A DNA stretch of 64,000 nt from Rufibacter roseolus (GTDB taxonomy: Bacteria; Bacteroidota; Bacteroidia; Cytophagales; Hymenobacteraceae), in NCBI RefSeq assembly GCF_017916365.1, contig NZ_JAFMSU010000001.1, positions 930,001 to 994,000 on the forward strand, in the 5' to 3' direction. The position numbers were made by a program, and so were the translations under genes. Below the pieces are notes generated by a model, which did not search any database, was not told the DNA's origin, and saw nothing but the letters and a program-made list of their open reading frames with translations. Shown one piece after another: positions 43,509 through 52,069 of the stretch; the first letter of the stretch is position 1; every line of letters begins with the position of its first letter.

Positions 43509-43865
43509 TTACAGTTTTCCGGGTTCGGCAATCTCGCGCACTTCTACGCTGGTGTTTTCGCCTTGTAAAAGCGGGCATTCCTCTGCCAGTGCACAGGCAG
43601 CTTCCAGATCGGGGGCATACACCAGAAGGTACCCGTCCAGTGATTGCTGCTGCGCTGTGTAAGGGCCCTCGGTTACCTGGTGGTTGGGTTTGAGCACTCT
43701 GCCTTCCGGAGAGAAATGGTTTCCGCCGGGCGCCAGCACGTCCTGGTTTGACAGTTTGCTTATCCAGGTACTCCATTGCGCCAGATAGATCTGCAGTAGC
43801 TCGGGGGAAGGCTGCGCTTCTTCTGAGGTGATGTTCCTTCTGAAAAGTAAGGCAAATTCTTTCAT
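43509..43865 (-). CDS. YCII-related protein
   Basis: A 118-residue YCII-like protein starting MKEFALLFRRNI. The fold marker is the late DGYLLVYAPDLEAACALAEECPLL, preceded by QVTEGPYT. Members are small dimeric alpha/beta proteins of unclear function. Its stop is 7 bp before the GH140 start, so the two may be co-transcribed although no shared role is known. Confidence 0.85.
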   Translation of the reverse strand: MKEFALLFRRNITSEEAQPSPELLQIYLAQWSTWISKLSNQDVLAPGGNHFSPEGRVLKPNHQVTEGPYTAQQQSLDGYLLVYAPDLEAACALAEECPLLQGENTSVEVREIAEPGKL

Positions 43866-43951
43866 GCAGCTTTTGGGTTCTATGGATACTGTGTCCCGAA
43901 TATCAGAAATATACACGAACGTACAAGGCGCGTAACCCTTCTTTGGGCAAG

Positions 43952-43991
43952 CATTTCAGGGCGGTTTTCTGAAAATCAGCTTTAAAACAGG
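43952..43991 (+). repeat. GTTTT-type intergenic palindrome, diverged
   Basis: TTTCAGGGCGGTTTTCTG followed by AAAATCAGCTTTAAAACAGG. It lies just after the MATE gene stop. Confidence 0.45.
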
Positions 43992-44006
43992 AGCATCTCC
44001 AATCCC

Positions 44007-45401
44007 TTAGATCTTGACCGCTTTCCAGCGGCCTTTCCTGAAAATCCACCAACTGATAAGCGCGTGCGAAGAGTGGCTGCAGGCAATGGTGACAAAGATA
44101 CCGGTGACGCCAAAGCCCAGGTAAACCGCCAGCAGGTAGGCAAGGGGAATCTCAATGATCCAGAGCACCAGAATGTTGATGAACGCCGGTGTTCTGGTAT
44201 CGCCGGCGCCATTGAAGGCCTGCACCATCACCATGCCCAACCCAAAAAAGATGTACCCCAGAGTGATGATCTTTAGGCCGTCTGAGGCAATAGAAATCAC
44301 CTCGGGCTCCTGGGTGAAAAGGCTGGCCACGTGGTCTCCGAAGAAAAAGAACGCGGCCGTGGCCAGTCCCAGGAACACCATGTTGTAGCGGGCGGTGAGC
44401 CACACAGAGAGCTCGGCCCGCCGTACCTTGTTGGCTCCCAGGTTCTGCCCTACCAGGGTGGTCGCCGCCGAGGAAAGTCCCCAGGCGGGTAGCAGCGTGA
44501 ACATGATTACCCTGAACGCAATGGTGTACCCCGCCAAGGCATTGTTACCAAACTCAGAGACAATCCGGGTCAGGAAAATCCAGCTGGCAGACTCAATCAT
44601 AAACTGGCCCATTCCGCCCACAGAAACCTTCAGGATCTGTTTCATGACCTCATACGAAAGCACCATGTTCTCACGAACTACTTTGAGCAGGTGCTTTCCG
44701 TTGAGCAGGTGGTACAACTGGTACAAAACGCCAATACCGCGGCTGATGGAGGTAGCCCAGGCGGCCCCCTCCAACCCCATGGCGGGCAAAGGGCCCACCC
44801 CAAAGATGAAGAGCGGCGCCAGCACAATGTTGATGCCATTGGCGAGCCAGAGCGTGCGCATGGGCAAATGCGGCAGACCGGCTCCCCTGAAAGCCCCGTT
44901 GATCAGGAATAGCAGGATGATGATGAGGTTGCTCCCGAAGATGATGCGCGTATAGCCGATGCCTTTGGTAAGCACCTCCTGGTCGGCTCCCATGAGCTGA
45001 AGGATATCAGGGGCAAAGAAAAAAGTGACCAGGCTGGTAAGAATAGCCAGGATGCCCCCGGTGATCAGGATCTGGTAAGTGGCGGTACCCGCCTGCCGGT
45101 AGTTTTTCTCACCCACCCGCCGGGCCACCATGGCGGTACCGGCCATGCTCAGCCCCATGCCCACCGAGTAGACAATCATGAGAATAGACTCTGTGAGGCC
45201 CACTGTGGCCAGGGCGTATGCGCCAAGCCTACCCACCAGAAAGATATCCACCACCGCAAACAAAGACTCCATAAGCATCTCCAGGATCATGGGCGTGGCC
45301 AGCAGCAGAATGGACTTTTTCAGGTTTAGGCGGGTATAGTCCTGCTCTTTGCCTTTCACGGCATCCCAGATCAACCGGATCAGTTCTTGGCGCGGGTTCA
45401 T
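44007..45401 (-). CDS. MATE-family efflux transporter
   Basis: A 464-residue transporter with 12 hydrophobic segments in two matching halves (MatE domains about 25-185 and 250-410). Typical blocks are MILEMLMESLFAVVDIFLVG and the internal GAFRGAGLPHLPMR and NGAGDTRTPAFIN pairs. It exports cationic drugs or metabolites in exchange for Na+ or H+. The ATG at 45399-45401 is used; an upstream in-frame codon would add 8 residues. Confidence 0.93.
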   Translation of the reverse strand: MNPRQELIRLIWDAVKGKEQDYTRLNLKKSILLLATPMILEMLMESLFAVVDIFLVGRLGAYALATVGLTESILMIVYSVGMGLSMAGTAMVARRVGEKNYRQAGTATYQILITGGILAILTSLVTFFFAPDILQLMGADQEVLTKGIGYTRIIFGSNLIIILLFLINGAFRGAGLPHLPMRTLWLANGINIVLAPLFIFGVGPLPAMGLEGAAWATSISRGIGVLYQLYHLLNGKHLLKVVRENMVLSYEVMKQILKVSVGGMGQFMIESASWIFLTRIVSEFGNNALAGYTIAFRVIMFTLLPAWGLSSAATTLVGQNLGANKVRRAELSVWLTARYNMVFLGLATAAFFFFGDHVASLFTQEPEVISIASDGLKIITLGYIFFGLGMVMVQAFNGAGDTRTPAFINILVLWIIEIPLAYLLAVYLGFGVTGIFVTIACSHSSHALISWWIFRKGRWKAVKI

Positions 45402-45484
45402 GAGGTGGATAATGTTTACGGGCAATGGTGAAGGTGCCTAGGCTTCGCCAATTATCAATGGCAATTTCCTTGCGGTAGGCACAA

Positions 45485-45531
45485 AAGTACCTTAGGGGCA
45501 TAACGCTTTAAACCGCATTATGCCCCTAAGG
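45485..45531 (-). terminator. Terminator after the PhnB-like gene
   Basis: A 14-bp perfect stem (CCTTAGGGGCATAA with TTATGCCCCTAAGG) enclosing a second small stem, with TACTTTTG following on the minus strand. Confidence 0.8.
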
Positions 45532-45557
45532 TTATAGGAGGGCCAAATATAGAAAGA

Positions 45558-46061
45558 TTAAGCGGTTACCTCATCCCCGAATGCCTGCTGGAGGGTGGCA
45601 ATGTCAATCTTCTCCATCTGCAGCATGGCCTGCATCACGCGGGTGGTGCGCTCGGCGTCGGGGCTGTGCATGAGCTGGCCCAGGGCGGTGGGCACAATCT
45701 GCCAAGATATTCCAAATTTATCTTTCAGCCAGCCGCAGCGCTGGGTAGAGCCCCCTTCAGAGAGTTTTTCCCAGAACTCATCCACTTCTTCCTGGGTGTC
45801 GCAGTTCACGAAGAGCGAGATGGCCGGGGTGAATTCATAGGTAGGGCCGCCGTTGAGGGCCATGAATTCCTGCCCGTTCAGGATAAAGGTCCCGGTCATG
45901 ACCTTTCCCTTGGGGCCGGGGCCCGCCTCGCCGTAGCGGGAGACAAATTTGATCCTGGAGTTCCTGAAGACGGAGGTGTAAAAAATCATCGCCTCCTCGG
46001 CATTGTCATCGAACCACAGGAACGGTACTATTTTCTGCTGATACGATTGTTGCTCTTTCAT
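45558..46061 (-). CDS. PhnB/YjdN-type VOC-fold protein
   Basis: A 167-residue protein of the VOC superfamily (PhnB/3-dmu-9-3-methyltransferase type). Signature blocks are VPFLWFDDNAEEAMIFYTSV, MTGTFILNGQEFMALNGG and FGISWQIVP. The C-terminal helix MQAMLQMEKIDIATLQQA is typical. No metal-dependent reaction has been shown for most members. Stand-alone gene. Confidence 0.9.
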   Translation of the reverse strand: MKEQQSYQQKIVPFLWFDDNAEEAMIFYTSVFRNSRIKFVSRYGEAGPGPKGKVMTGTFILNGQEFMALNGGPTYEFTPAISLFVNCDTQEEVDEFWEKLSEGGSTQRCGWLKDKFGISWQIVPTALGQLMHSPDAERTTRVMQAMLQMEKIDIATLQQAFGDEVTA

Positions 46062-46168
46062 AACGTTGTGTTTTGGGTTGGTGCCAGGGCATATTTAAAG
46101 GTGAAAAATTTATTTAAGGGGCGAAATGCGTCATAAGCTATTGGTTAGGGGTCTCCTGGTTTTTTGTT

Positions 46169-46207
46169 GTTTTACAGCTGTTTTACAACAATCAGGGCTA
46201 AAACACC
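46169..46207 (+). repeat. GTTTT-type intergenic palindrome
   Basis: GTTTTACAGCTGTTTTACAA followed by CAATCAGGGCTAAAACACC. Outer GTTTTA pairs with TAAAAC. Confidence 0.45.
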
Positions 46208-46262
46208 CGGCGGGTGGAGGATTCCGGAAATCGTGGTTTTTGGGGTAGAGTCATACCCATGG

Positions 46263-47456
46263 TTATTTCTTCTGCGCCGATTGGTTGTAGGGGATGTAAT
46301 TCTCCCAGTACCAGGGCGTGAACGTGTCTGCCAGGGCTACTTCCAGCAGTTCTTTGAAGATACTCTCGGCGTTGTCGCTGTTGCTCATAAGCACAATGCC
46401 CGCGCCGCGCGCCGGAAACAGGATGGAGTAGTGCTGGAAACCATCGCCGTGACCTTCTTTGAAGGCCCCCGTGCCGTACTTTGACTGCAGTAAAACCCAG
46501 CCCAAACCGTAGCCCAGGTTAATGCCGTCGTTGGCGGCAGATTCCTCCAGACGGCGGGGGCCAAACTGCTGCACAGACCTGATGCGTATCTGCGGTGTAA
46601 ACATGGCTTTGGTGCTGGCTTTGGAAAGCAGGCGGTTCTGGAGCACGGCCTGGGTGAACAGGGTGTAGTCCTGCAGGGTGGTTTCCAGGGTGCTGGCCGC
46701 CCGCGCCTCGTTGTCTTTGTCTTTTTGGTAAGGGGTGCCGTTAGCCGAATGCCCCAGGCAATAGTCCTGCTCAAACCGGGGTTGCCAGGTGTAGGATGAA
46801 TTGACCATGCCCACCGGCCCGAATATCCTCTGCTGCATCATTTCCTCCAGGGGTTGGCCCAGCATTTTCTCCAGCACCGTCTGCAGGTACACCAAACCCT
46901 CGCCGGAGTAACTGTACCGCAGACCCGGCTTGAATTTGGCCCTCAGTTTTTCATCGGGCTCGTCCCAGCGCCAGTTAGGGAACCCCGTGGTATGGCTCAA
47001 ACACATGCGGGCGGTGATCTGGCGGTACAGCGTGTCTTGTTTCAGATCTTGGTAATGGTCCTGCCATTTGGTGGCGGGCGCGTAGTCATAGATGGGTTTG
47101 GGCAGGTAGCTTTGCAGGGGTTTGTCCAGGTCCAGCTTTCCTTCTTCCACCAGTTGCATCACCAGTACCGCAAACACTGCTTTGCTCAGAGAGGCTCCGT
47201 AGATATTGGTGGTGGCTTTGATGGGTTCTTTTGTAGTGGCGTTCTTGTACCCGAAGGTTTTCTGGTATACCGGTTTGTTCTGGTTGAACACCGCCACCGC
47301 CAGGCCCGTGACCCTGGCCGCCTGCATCAGTTCCTGGATTTTGCTGTCCAGCGCCGCCGCCGTGATCTTGCTCCCGTCTAGCCGGGTAAGGGTTTGCCCC
47401 AGCGCCGGAAAAGCGACACTCAGCACACAGTATACTATCAGGAAAGGCTTTTTCAT
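46263..47456 (-). CDS. Secreted serine hydrolase (beta-lactamase class C fold)
   Basis: A 397-residue protein with a signal peptide (FLIVYCVLSVAFPALGQ). The nucleophile motif is Ser89-Leu-Ser-Lys92 (GASLSKAVF), and the tyrosine motif reads YSYSGEG (about residue 178). FKEGHGDGFQH near the end takes the place of the K-T-G-like motif. Probable esterase or amidase in the periplasm. It is the second intact paralog of this fold in the window and is not in an operon. Confidence 0.9.
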   Translation of the reverse strand: MKKPFLIVYCVLSVAFPALGQTLTRLDGSKITAAALDSKIQELMQAARVTGLAVAVFNQNKPVYQKTFGYKNATTKEPIKATTNIYGASLSKAVFAVLVMQLVEEGKLDLDKPLQSYLPKPIYDYAPATKWQDHYQDLKQDTLYRQITARMCLSHTTGFPNWRWDEPDEKLRAKFKPGLRYSYSGEGLVYLQTVLEKMLGQPLEEMMQQRIFGPVGMVNSSYTWQPRFEQDYCLGHSANGTPYQKDKDNEARAASTLETTLQDYTLFTQAVLQNRLLSKASTKAMFTPQIRIRSVQQFGPRRLEESAANDGINLGYGLGWVLLQSKYGTGAFKEGHGDGFQHYSILFPARGAGIVLMSNSDNAESIFKELLEVALADTFTPWYWENYIPYNQSAQKK

Positions 47457-47877
47457 GGTTGGAGAAGGTTTACTGACCAGGGTGCTTTCTCTTAGACTGC
47501 CATAATTCTGTTGGGTCCATCAGGCGATGACATTCTCAGGCCCTACCAGTTGACTGTGGACCGGATTCCCGCTTTTTTTGTCATTTTGCTGTTTTCTGGT
47601 CGCTGAGGTACCTTTTTGTGTGATGCCATTTCCCGTGGTACTACTCATGGAAACCCCTTCCTGGTGAGCAGCGGAAGCGGTAGAAGTAACCTTGGAATAG
47701 CGCTTTATATAATGAATATAGGTTTATAATGTTGATTTTCAAAATTTTAAGTTGCTGAAGTGCCAGCGCTTGCCGTCTCTAAAAAGCCAAAGAGGTCGGA
47801 ACTTGGTGGTTCCGGCCTCTTTTTCTGAAAGTAGTGTCTTATGATTGCAGGTTCCAAAAACAGGGCATTCCCTTACC
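47457..47877. other. Gene-free stretch between two minus-strand genes
   Basis: A 43-codon minus-strand frame near 47650 has no support. A terminator at 47787-47825 is the only feature I can name. Confidence 0.5.
47787..47825 (-). terminator. Terminator after the Rossmann-fold reductase gene
   Basis: A 12-bp stem (AGAGGTCGGAAC with GTTCCGGCCTCT, one G-T pair) flanked by A-run and T-run. Confidence 0.75.
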
Positions 47878-48480
47878 TTATTCTGGCAGCTTAATCAAAT
47901 TAAGGCCGGGAAGGGAGCCGCCGGGGAACTGCTGCAGTTTGGCCGAGTCCTGGAGGGTGCCCAGATCCACCCCGGCAAAGCCCAGGCGCTTGATAATCTC
48001 CAATACCGTTTGCTTCGCTTCCTTGTCATCTCCGGAATAAAACACCACCCGGTTCCCGCCCGCCTCCCGCGGATCTGAAGCCAGCAGTGAGAACAGCAGG
48101 GTGTTAAAGGCCTTCACCACTGTGGCACCGGGTAACAGCTCCGCCACCACCTGGCTGGAGGGTTTGCCGTTCAAGGGGGCGGCAAGCATGCCGGGCAGCA
48201 CGGGATTGGTGGCGTCTATTACAAGTTTGCCCTCCCAGGACGGAACCGGTGAAACGGCTTCCTCCAGATGCTGCCAGGGCACGGATAGAAACACAATGCC
48301 GGCCTCGGCAGCCTCCAGGGTAGTACCGGCTTTGATGTCGTGCCCGATCTCGGCTACCGCCTCCCGCAGAGATTCCGGGCCGCGGCTGTTGCTCAGGAGG
48401 GTCTCATACCCGGCTCTGGCGGTGTGCTGCGCGAAGGCCAACCCAATTTTTCCCGCGCCTAAGATTCCTATTTTCGTCAT
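47878..48480 (-). CDS. F420/NADP oxidoreductase-like Rossmann protein
   Basis: A 200-residue protein with the dinucleotide motif GILGAGKIGLAFAQH at residues 4-18, then FLSVPWQHLEE and LVIDATNPVLPG. This matches the NADPH-dependent F420-reductase-like group (COG2085), which also includes ferric-reductase-like proteins. The small C-terminal helices complete the domain. The cofactor is probably NADP; the electron acceptor is unknown. Confidence 0.88.
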   Translation of the reverse strand: MTKIGILGAGKIGLAFAQHTARAGYETLLSNSRGPESLREAVAEIGHDIKAGTTLEAAEAGIVFLSVPWQHLEEAVSPVPSWEGKLVIDATNPVLPGMLAAPLNGKPSSQVVAELLPGATVVKAFNTLLFSLLASDPREAGGNRVVFYSGDDKEAKQTVLEIIKRLGFAGVDLGTLQDSAKLQQFPGGSLPGLNLIKLPE

Positions 48481-48546
48481 GGTAGAATTGGTTTTGAGAG
48501 TTGACCAAATGAGTCCTTCTGAAGTAAGAACTTACAGTAAGAGGCC

Positions 48547-48587
48547 GGTTTTTAGGCTGATTTTCCAGAAACAGGCCGAAAAGACGG
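48547..48587 (+). repeat. GTTTT-type intergenic palindrome
   Basis: GGTTTTTAGGCTGATTTTCC followed by AGAAACAGGCCGAAAAGACG, just downstream of the pirin stop. Confidence 0.55.
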
Positions 48588-48588
48588 G

Positions 48589-49479
48589 TTACGCTACTGG
48601 GTTGGCTTTGGAGTAGGAAATCTGCCCGTACTGGCCGTTGAAGAAGTCGCGGTAAGCCTGGGCGATCTCGGCTTTACTGTTCATCACGAAAGGTCCCTCG
48701 GCCACGATGGGCTCTCCATAATGCTCTCCCCCGAACAGCACCAGGTCCAGGGCGGCGTGGGATTCATTGGTCACTTCCAGTACGCCTTCGGCTCGGTCAA
48801 ACTCCACAAACTCACCGGCCTGGTGCTTGTTGTTATTCAGAACCGCGTCGTTTTCCAGCAGGAAGGCGGCGTACTCCACGCCCGGAGCGGTGTCCAGGGA
48901 AAACTGCTGGCCTGCTTCCAGGTGCAGGTGGTACAGGAACTGCGCGGAATAGCTGGGGATAGGCGAGGTGAGCTCCTCATAACTGCCGGCGATGACCTTG
49001 ATCCAGCCTTTGCCCTCGGCCAGGGGTTTCTGTGGCACCTCCTGCGCCTGTACTGCCAGGTACGCAGGAGCCTCGGCTTTGTGCTGGGCGGGCAGGTTGA
49101 TCCAGAACTGCAGGGCGTGGGTAAGACCAGTGGCCTCGGCGGGATCTGGGTTCAGGTTCTCATCATGGATCACGCCGTTGCCTGCTTTCATCCACTGGAT
49201 ACCGCCACTGGTGACCTTCGCATGGTGCCCGGCGCTGTCAAAATGCTCGGCTTCGCCGTGCAGCAGGTACGTGAGCGTGGCAATGCCGCGGTGCGGGTGG
49301 GCGCCGGTGCCGGTTTCCATGCGGGGAGCATCGGCGTCGTGTCGCTTGGGTGCGATGTGGTCCAGGAACACAAAAGGACCTACCGCCTGGGCGTACCGGT
49401 TGGGCAGCATGCGGTAAATGGCTAAATCACCAATATCGGCGCGTTGGCCGCGGGTGGAGAAACTTACTGTCTTTTTCAT
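48589..49479 (-). CDS. Pirin-family protein
   Basis: A 296-residue bicupin. The metal-binding cluster reads PHRGIATLTYLLHGEAEHFD followed by GGIQWMKAGNGVIHDE; His and Glu ligands are all present. The second cupin has the short LEAGQQFSLDTAPG block. Pirins act as redox sensors or quercetinase-like oxygenases. The gene lies downstream of a Crp/Fnr regulator, with a 16-bp inverted repeat between them that could be its operator. Confidence 0.92.
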   Translation of the reverse strand: MKKTVSFSTRGQRADIGDLAIYRMLPNRYAQAVGPFVFLDHIAPKRHDADAPRMETGTGAHPHRGIATLTYLLHGEAEHFDSAGHHAKVTSGGIQWMKAGNGVIHDENLNPDPAEATGLTHALQFWINLPAQHKAEAPAYLAVQAQEVPQKPLAEGKGWIKVIAGSYEELTSPIPSYSAQFLYHLHLEAGQQFSLDTAPGVEYAAFLLENDAVLNNNKHQAGEFVEFDRAEGVLEVTNESHAALDLVLFGGEHYGEPIVAEGPFVMNSKAEIAQAYRDFFNGQYGQISYSKANPVA

Positions 49480-49590
49480 GTCTGTATCGTTGATGGAAGG
49501 TGATTTCCCGGGCTCTTTTTCGCCGGCGGGAACGATACAAAAGTGCAGCAAAACCTCACCGCCGCACGATGATGTAAGCTAAGAAAAAGC

Positions 49591-49606
49591 GTTGACAAAT
49601 GTCAAC
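49591..49606. promoter_or_regulatory. Candidate Crp/Fnr-type operator upstream of pirin
   Basis: GTTGACAAATGTCAAC: perfect 7-bp arms around AA. It lies 111 bp before the pirin start codon and between the pirin and Crp/Fnr genes. Symmetry and TTGAC/GTCAA core resemble Crp/Fnr half-sites. Confidence 0.55.
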
Positions 49607-49730
49607 AGGACAGCACGGAACCAGTAGCACGTAGCAGGAGGTATGTTCCCTGGCTCTTTTTGAATGTTTTCGCTAAAACAAGCCTAAAACGGGATGAAGT
49701 TGCTGCTTGGGACAACAGGAGCAGGCCACG

Positions 49731-50309
49731 TTACAAAGCCTGCTTGCGGATGCGGCTCAAGGTTTCTTTGGTGATGCCCAGGTACGAGGCGATGAGGTGT
49801 TGCGGAAAGCGCTGCACAAACTCAGGGTGACACTCCACAAACTCGGCGTACCGTTTCTCCGCCGAAAAGCTGATAGCGGCGTTGATCCGGCGCTGGGTAG
49901 CCATGGAGTGGCGGTCATCCATTTGCCGGGCCATTTGCAGAAGGGCGGGCACCTGCTCATACAACTGCAACAAATCTGCTTTCTCCACCACCAGCAGTTG
50001 GGTGTCTTCCCAGGCATCTATGTTGTACAAAGAGGGCGTGAGCATGAGATAACTTTCCCGGTCGCCCACCCACCAGTTTTCTAAGGCAAACTGCACTACG
50101 TGCTCCGCGCCCTTCTCATCTACGCTGTACTGCCGCATGGCCCCGCTCACCACAAACCCCATGTACCGGCAAATATCGCCCTCCTGTAACAGGTACTGCT
50201 TCTTCCGCAACTTCTTCGGGTGGAAAGCTTGTTGAACCAAGGCCTGCTGCTCCTCCGTGAGCGTGGCTTGGGTATACTGGGCGATATAGGTGAAGAGGGC
50301 GGAGTGCAT
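49731..50309 (-). CDS. Crp/Fnr-family transcriptional regulator
   Basis: A 192-residue regulator. The cyclic-nucleotide-binding-like domain covers about 20-130 (LQEGDICRYMGFVVSGAMRQ). The C-terminal helix-turn-helix is short, with the recognition part HLIASYLGITKETLSRIRKQ at the very end. No Cys cluster is seen, so it does not look like an oxygen-sensing Fnr. It precedes the pirin gene on the same strand and probably controls it. Confidence 0.9.
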   Translation of the reverse strand: MHSALFTYIAQYTQATLTEEQQALVQQAFHPKKLRKKQYLLQEGDICRYMGFVVSGAMRQYSVDEKGAEHVVQFALENWWVGDRESYLMLTPSLYNIDAWEDTQLLVVEKADLLQLYEQVPALLQMARQMDDRHSMATQRRINAAISFSAEKRYAEFVECHPEFVQRFPQHLIASYLGITKETLSRIRKQAL

Positions 50310-50395
50310 AAGAAGTATTCTGGATTACTTGGTCTGACGTTGAAAGACTTTGCAGAGTAGCGGCTTATACCTTCTAACGTTTCGCATGATATTAA

Positions 50396-50468
50396 AAGTA
50401 ACTAGCAATAGGTAAAAGCTTTCAACCGGCGTTTCACCCGCTATTGCTGAAGCTATTGTTATACCAGC
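50396..50468 (-). repeat. attC-like recombination site E
   Basis: Minus strand: GGTATAAC, then AGCAATAG and CTATTGCT as an 8-bp stem around 30 bases, ending at GTTACTT. It follows cassette gene 5. Its core differs from sites A, B and F, but the YAAC / GTTR ends and inner stem fit the layout. Confidence 0.5.
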
Positions 50469-50473
50469 TGTTT

Positions 50474-50974
50474 TTATTGATATCTACCGAAGTTTTGATG
50501 TAAAACACTGTCCCGGTTTACTTTTACTCTTTGCTTAATTACCAAAAAAACGTCATTCACGACAACTGTGTCTTTGGTCAAGTCTAGGTCCGTATGAGTA
50601 CCTCCTAACCTATATATTTCATTAGGGTCATATTTGACGTTCAATGTTTTATTGTCCACCCATTTCTCAACTACTATTTCAGGCGGCAAATTGTAAGCAG
50701 TCAGTTCGTTGTCATAGTCTTTCTCTTTGAGGAGAGATTTATATGACCTGGTTCCTCTTGCTCCTACATCAAGGGTATAAAATACAACCGCAGCGGTACT
50801 GTCTGGGGAATACAATTTCCCGTCTATTTCCACTGCCCTGTTTCTAATATAATGAGGGCTCCAATAATACCGGCAAGCTCTGAATATCAGAGTCCCTAAG
50901 GTCATCAGGATTAGAAAAGTAATTAATGAAGTCTTATGTTTTGCCACTGAGTTGCTTGTCTTATAAGTGGCCAT
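50474..50974 (-). CDS. Hypothetical membrane-anchored cassette protein 5
   Basis: A 166-residue protein, ATG at 50972-50974 (MATYKTSNSVAK). One membrane segment at about 17-37 (LITFLILMTLGTLIFRACRY), then a soluble domain of about 125 residues with DSTAAVVFYTLDVGARGTRS. No family is recognised. The start codon lies inside the GTTATGGCC boundary repeat, so translation begins at the very edge of the cassette. AT-rich relative to the neighbours. Confidence 0.7.
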   Translation of the reverse strand: MATYKTSNSVAKHKTSLITFLILMTLGTLIFRACRYYWSPHYIRNRAVEIDGKLYSPDSTAAVVFYTLDVGARGTRSYKSLLKEKDYDNELTAYNLPPEIVVEKWVDNKTLNVKYDPNEIYRLGGTHTDLDLTKDTVVVNDVFLVIKQRVKVNRDSVLHQNFGRYQ

Positions 50975-51050
50975 AACATCCCTCGTGTATGAGTATGAGG
51001 CATGCAAGACCCTTGGCTGAAGGCTGACGTTTGGCTGTTGTTGGTAGTAG
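50969..51050 (-). repeat. attC-like recombination site D, half degenerate
   Basis: Minus strand: ACCAACAACAGCCAAACGTC, then AGCCTTCAGCC, which matches the left half of sites A and B. The right half no longer has CGTTTA; the site ends at GTTATGG of the next cassette. Confidence 0.5.
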
Positions 51051-51091
51051 TTTCTCTTTTTTATTCTTTCTATTCAAATTCAACCGCACTT

Positions 51092-51439
51092 TCAAATCAA
51101 GTCTTGTAAGGGTGGTGGATTGTGTAGAGTTACTTCCCAATCTTCAAACGGAGGCTCAACCTTATAAGATGAATCACAATAAGAGCGGATATACTGAGTT
51201 GCTCTTTTTTCAGCATATTTGGCATTCAAGACAATCCCATTCTCGTCCAACTTGATAACGTTGGCGTAAATGGCAAAGGCTTGCTCAATGGCACTTGGTT
51301 CTTCTCCATATAGTTTAAGGTAGTTTATCCCCTTGAGCATATAATGGCTTCCGCTTGCCAGGAAGTAAGCAAATGTTCTTAAAGCGCCACTGAAGGAATG
51401 GCTTAATCTCATTTTCTGAAAATCATACTTATTATCCAA
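51092..51439 (-). CDS. Hypothetical cassette protein 4
   Basis: A 115-residue protein using a TTG start (MDNKYDFQKMRLSHSF); an ATG at 51412 would remove 9 residues. The start of the soluble domain, LRTFAYFLASGSHYMLKG, suggests a helical protein; no signal peptide is present. I do not recognise the family. The boundaries are TTGGTGGTAAT before and CTACTACCAAC after, an imperfect inverted repeat, so it is a cassette. Confidence 0.65.
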   Translation of the reverse strand: MDNKYDFQKMRLSHSFSGALRTFAYFLASGSHYMLKGINYLKLYGEEPSAIEQAFAIYANVIKLDENGIVLNAKYAEKRATQYIRSYCDSSYKVEPPFEDWEVTLHNPPPLQDLI

Positions 51440-51443
51440 ATTA

Positions 51444-51505
51444 CCACCAATGATTAATATAAACGATGGCGACGGCCTAGTTGGGGTTTAGCTGTTGCTG
51501 GCGTA
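51444..51505 (-). repeat. attC-like recombination site C
   Basis: Minus strand: CGCCAGCAAC, AGCTAAAC, AGGCCGTCGCCAT, CGTTTATATTAATC, ATTGGTGG. It has the TAAAC / GTTTA stem and a core related to sites A and B. Confidence 0.6.
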
Positions 51506-51515
51506 ACGTTGTTTT

Positions 51516-51971
51516 TCAATCTTCTTTAATTCTTAAATAATATTTACCTCCCATACCTATTGAAAACCCAATTTCTTCTTTGAAGAACTTATTTACTTGC
51601 TTATCAATGTCCGGATATGATATTGTTTTTTGATTTGTCCGTACTTTAAGGTAGTTGAACTTCAATCTGGGGGAAGTCGACATACTGTGTCCCACCAATG
51701 CGCAGGTGTTGCTTTTTACTTTGTAATATCCAATCATTGAAGCAGTATCAATTTTTATTTGAATAGCATTAGCGTCAACCTGTTCATCGTTGATGAGCAA
51801 ACTAATAAATTCTTTTTTTGATAATTGCCCGAGGGAGTCATAGTTAAATTTTAGCTCCATTTCGATTTCATTTGTAGTGTCGTTACAAATATACCCGTGA
51901 GAGTATGGGTCACAGGATTGCAGCGTCAGGATTGGGACGATTAGAGAAATTAAACCTTTCAGGTTATTCAT
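51516..51971 (-). CDS. Hypothetical lipoprotein, cassette gene 3
   Basis: A 151-residue protein, ATG at 51969-51971 (MNNLKGLISLIVPILTLQSC), a lipoprotein signal ending LQSC. The mature domain is about 130 residues of mixed alpha/beta character (EMELKFNYDSLGQL). No family is recognised. The gene is AT-rich and lies between sites B and C, with GTTGGCGTGAA before it and an imperfect complement after it. Confidence 0.72.
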   Translation of the reverse strand: MNNLKGLISLIVPILTLQSCDPYSHGYICNDTTNEIEMELKFNYDSLGQLSKKEFISLLINDEQVDANAIQIKIDTASMIGYYKVKSNTCALVGHSMSTSPRLKFNYLKVRTNQKTISYPDIDKQVNKFFKEEIGFSIGMGGKYYLRIKED

Positions 51972-51990
51972 TTGATATTTTATCAATTCA

Positions 51991-52060
51991 CGCCAACGGA
52001 CTAAGCTAAACGACGGACGAGGCCGTCGGCCGAAGCATGGCGTTTAAGTGTTGTTACCAG
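51991..52060 (-). repeat. attC-like recombination site B
   Basis: Minus strand: CTGGTAAC, AACACTTAAACG, CTTCGGCCGACGGCC, CGTCGTTTAGC, TTAGTCC, GTTGGCG. TAAACG pairs with CGTTTA. The 12-base core is the same as in sites A and F. Confidence 0.75.
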
Positions 52061-52069
52061 TTTGTTTTT

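Noticed and set aside
47515..47650. A 43-codon minus-strand frame starting MSSTTGNGITQK
   Set aside because: Low-complexity composition and no context; likely chance.
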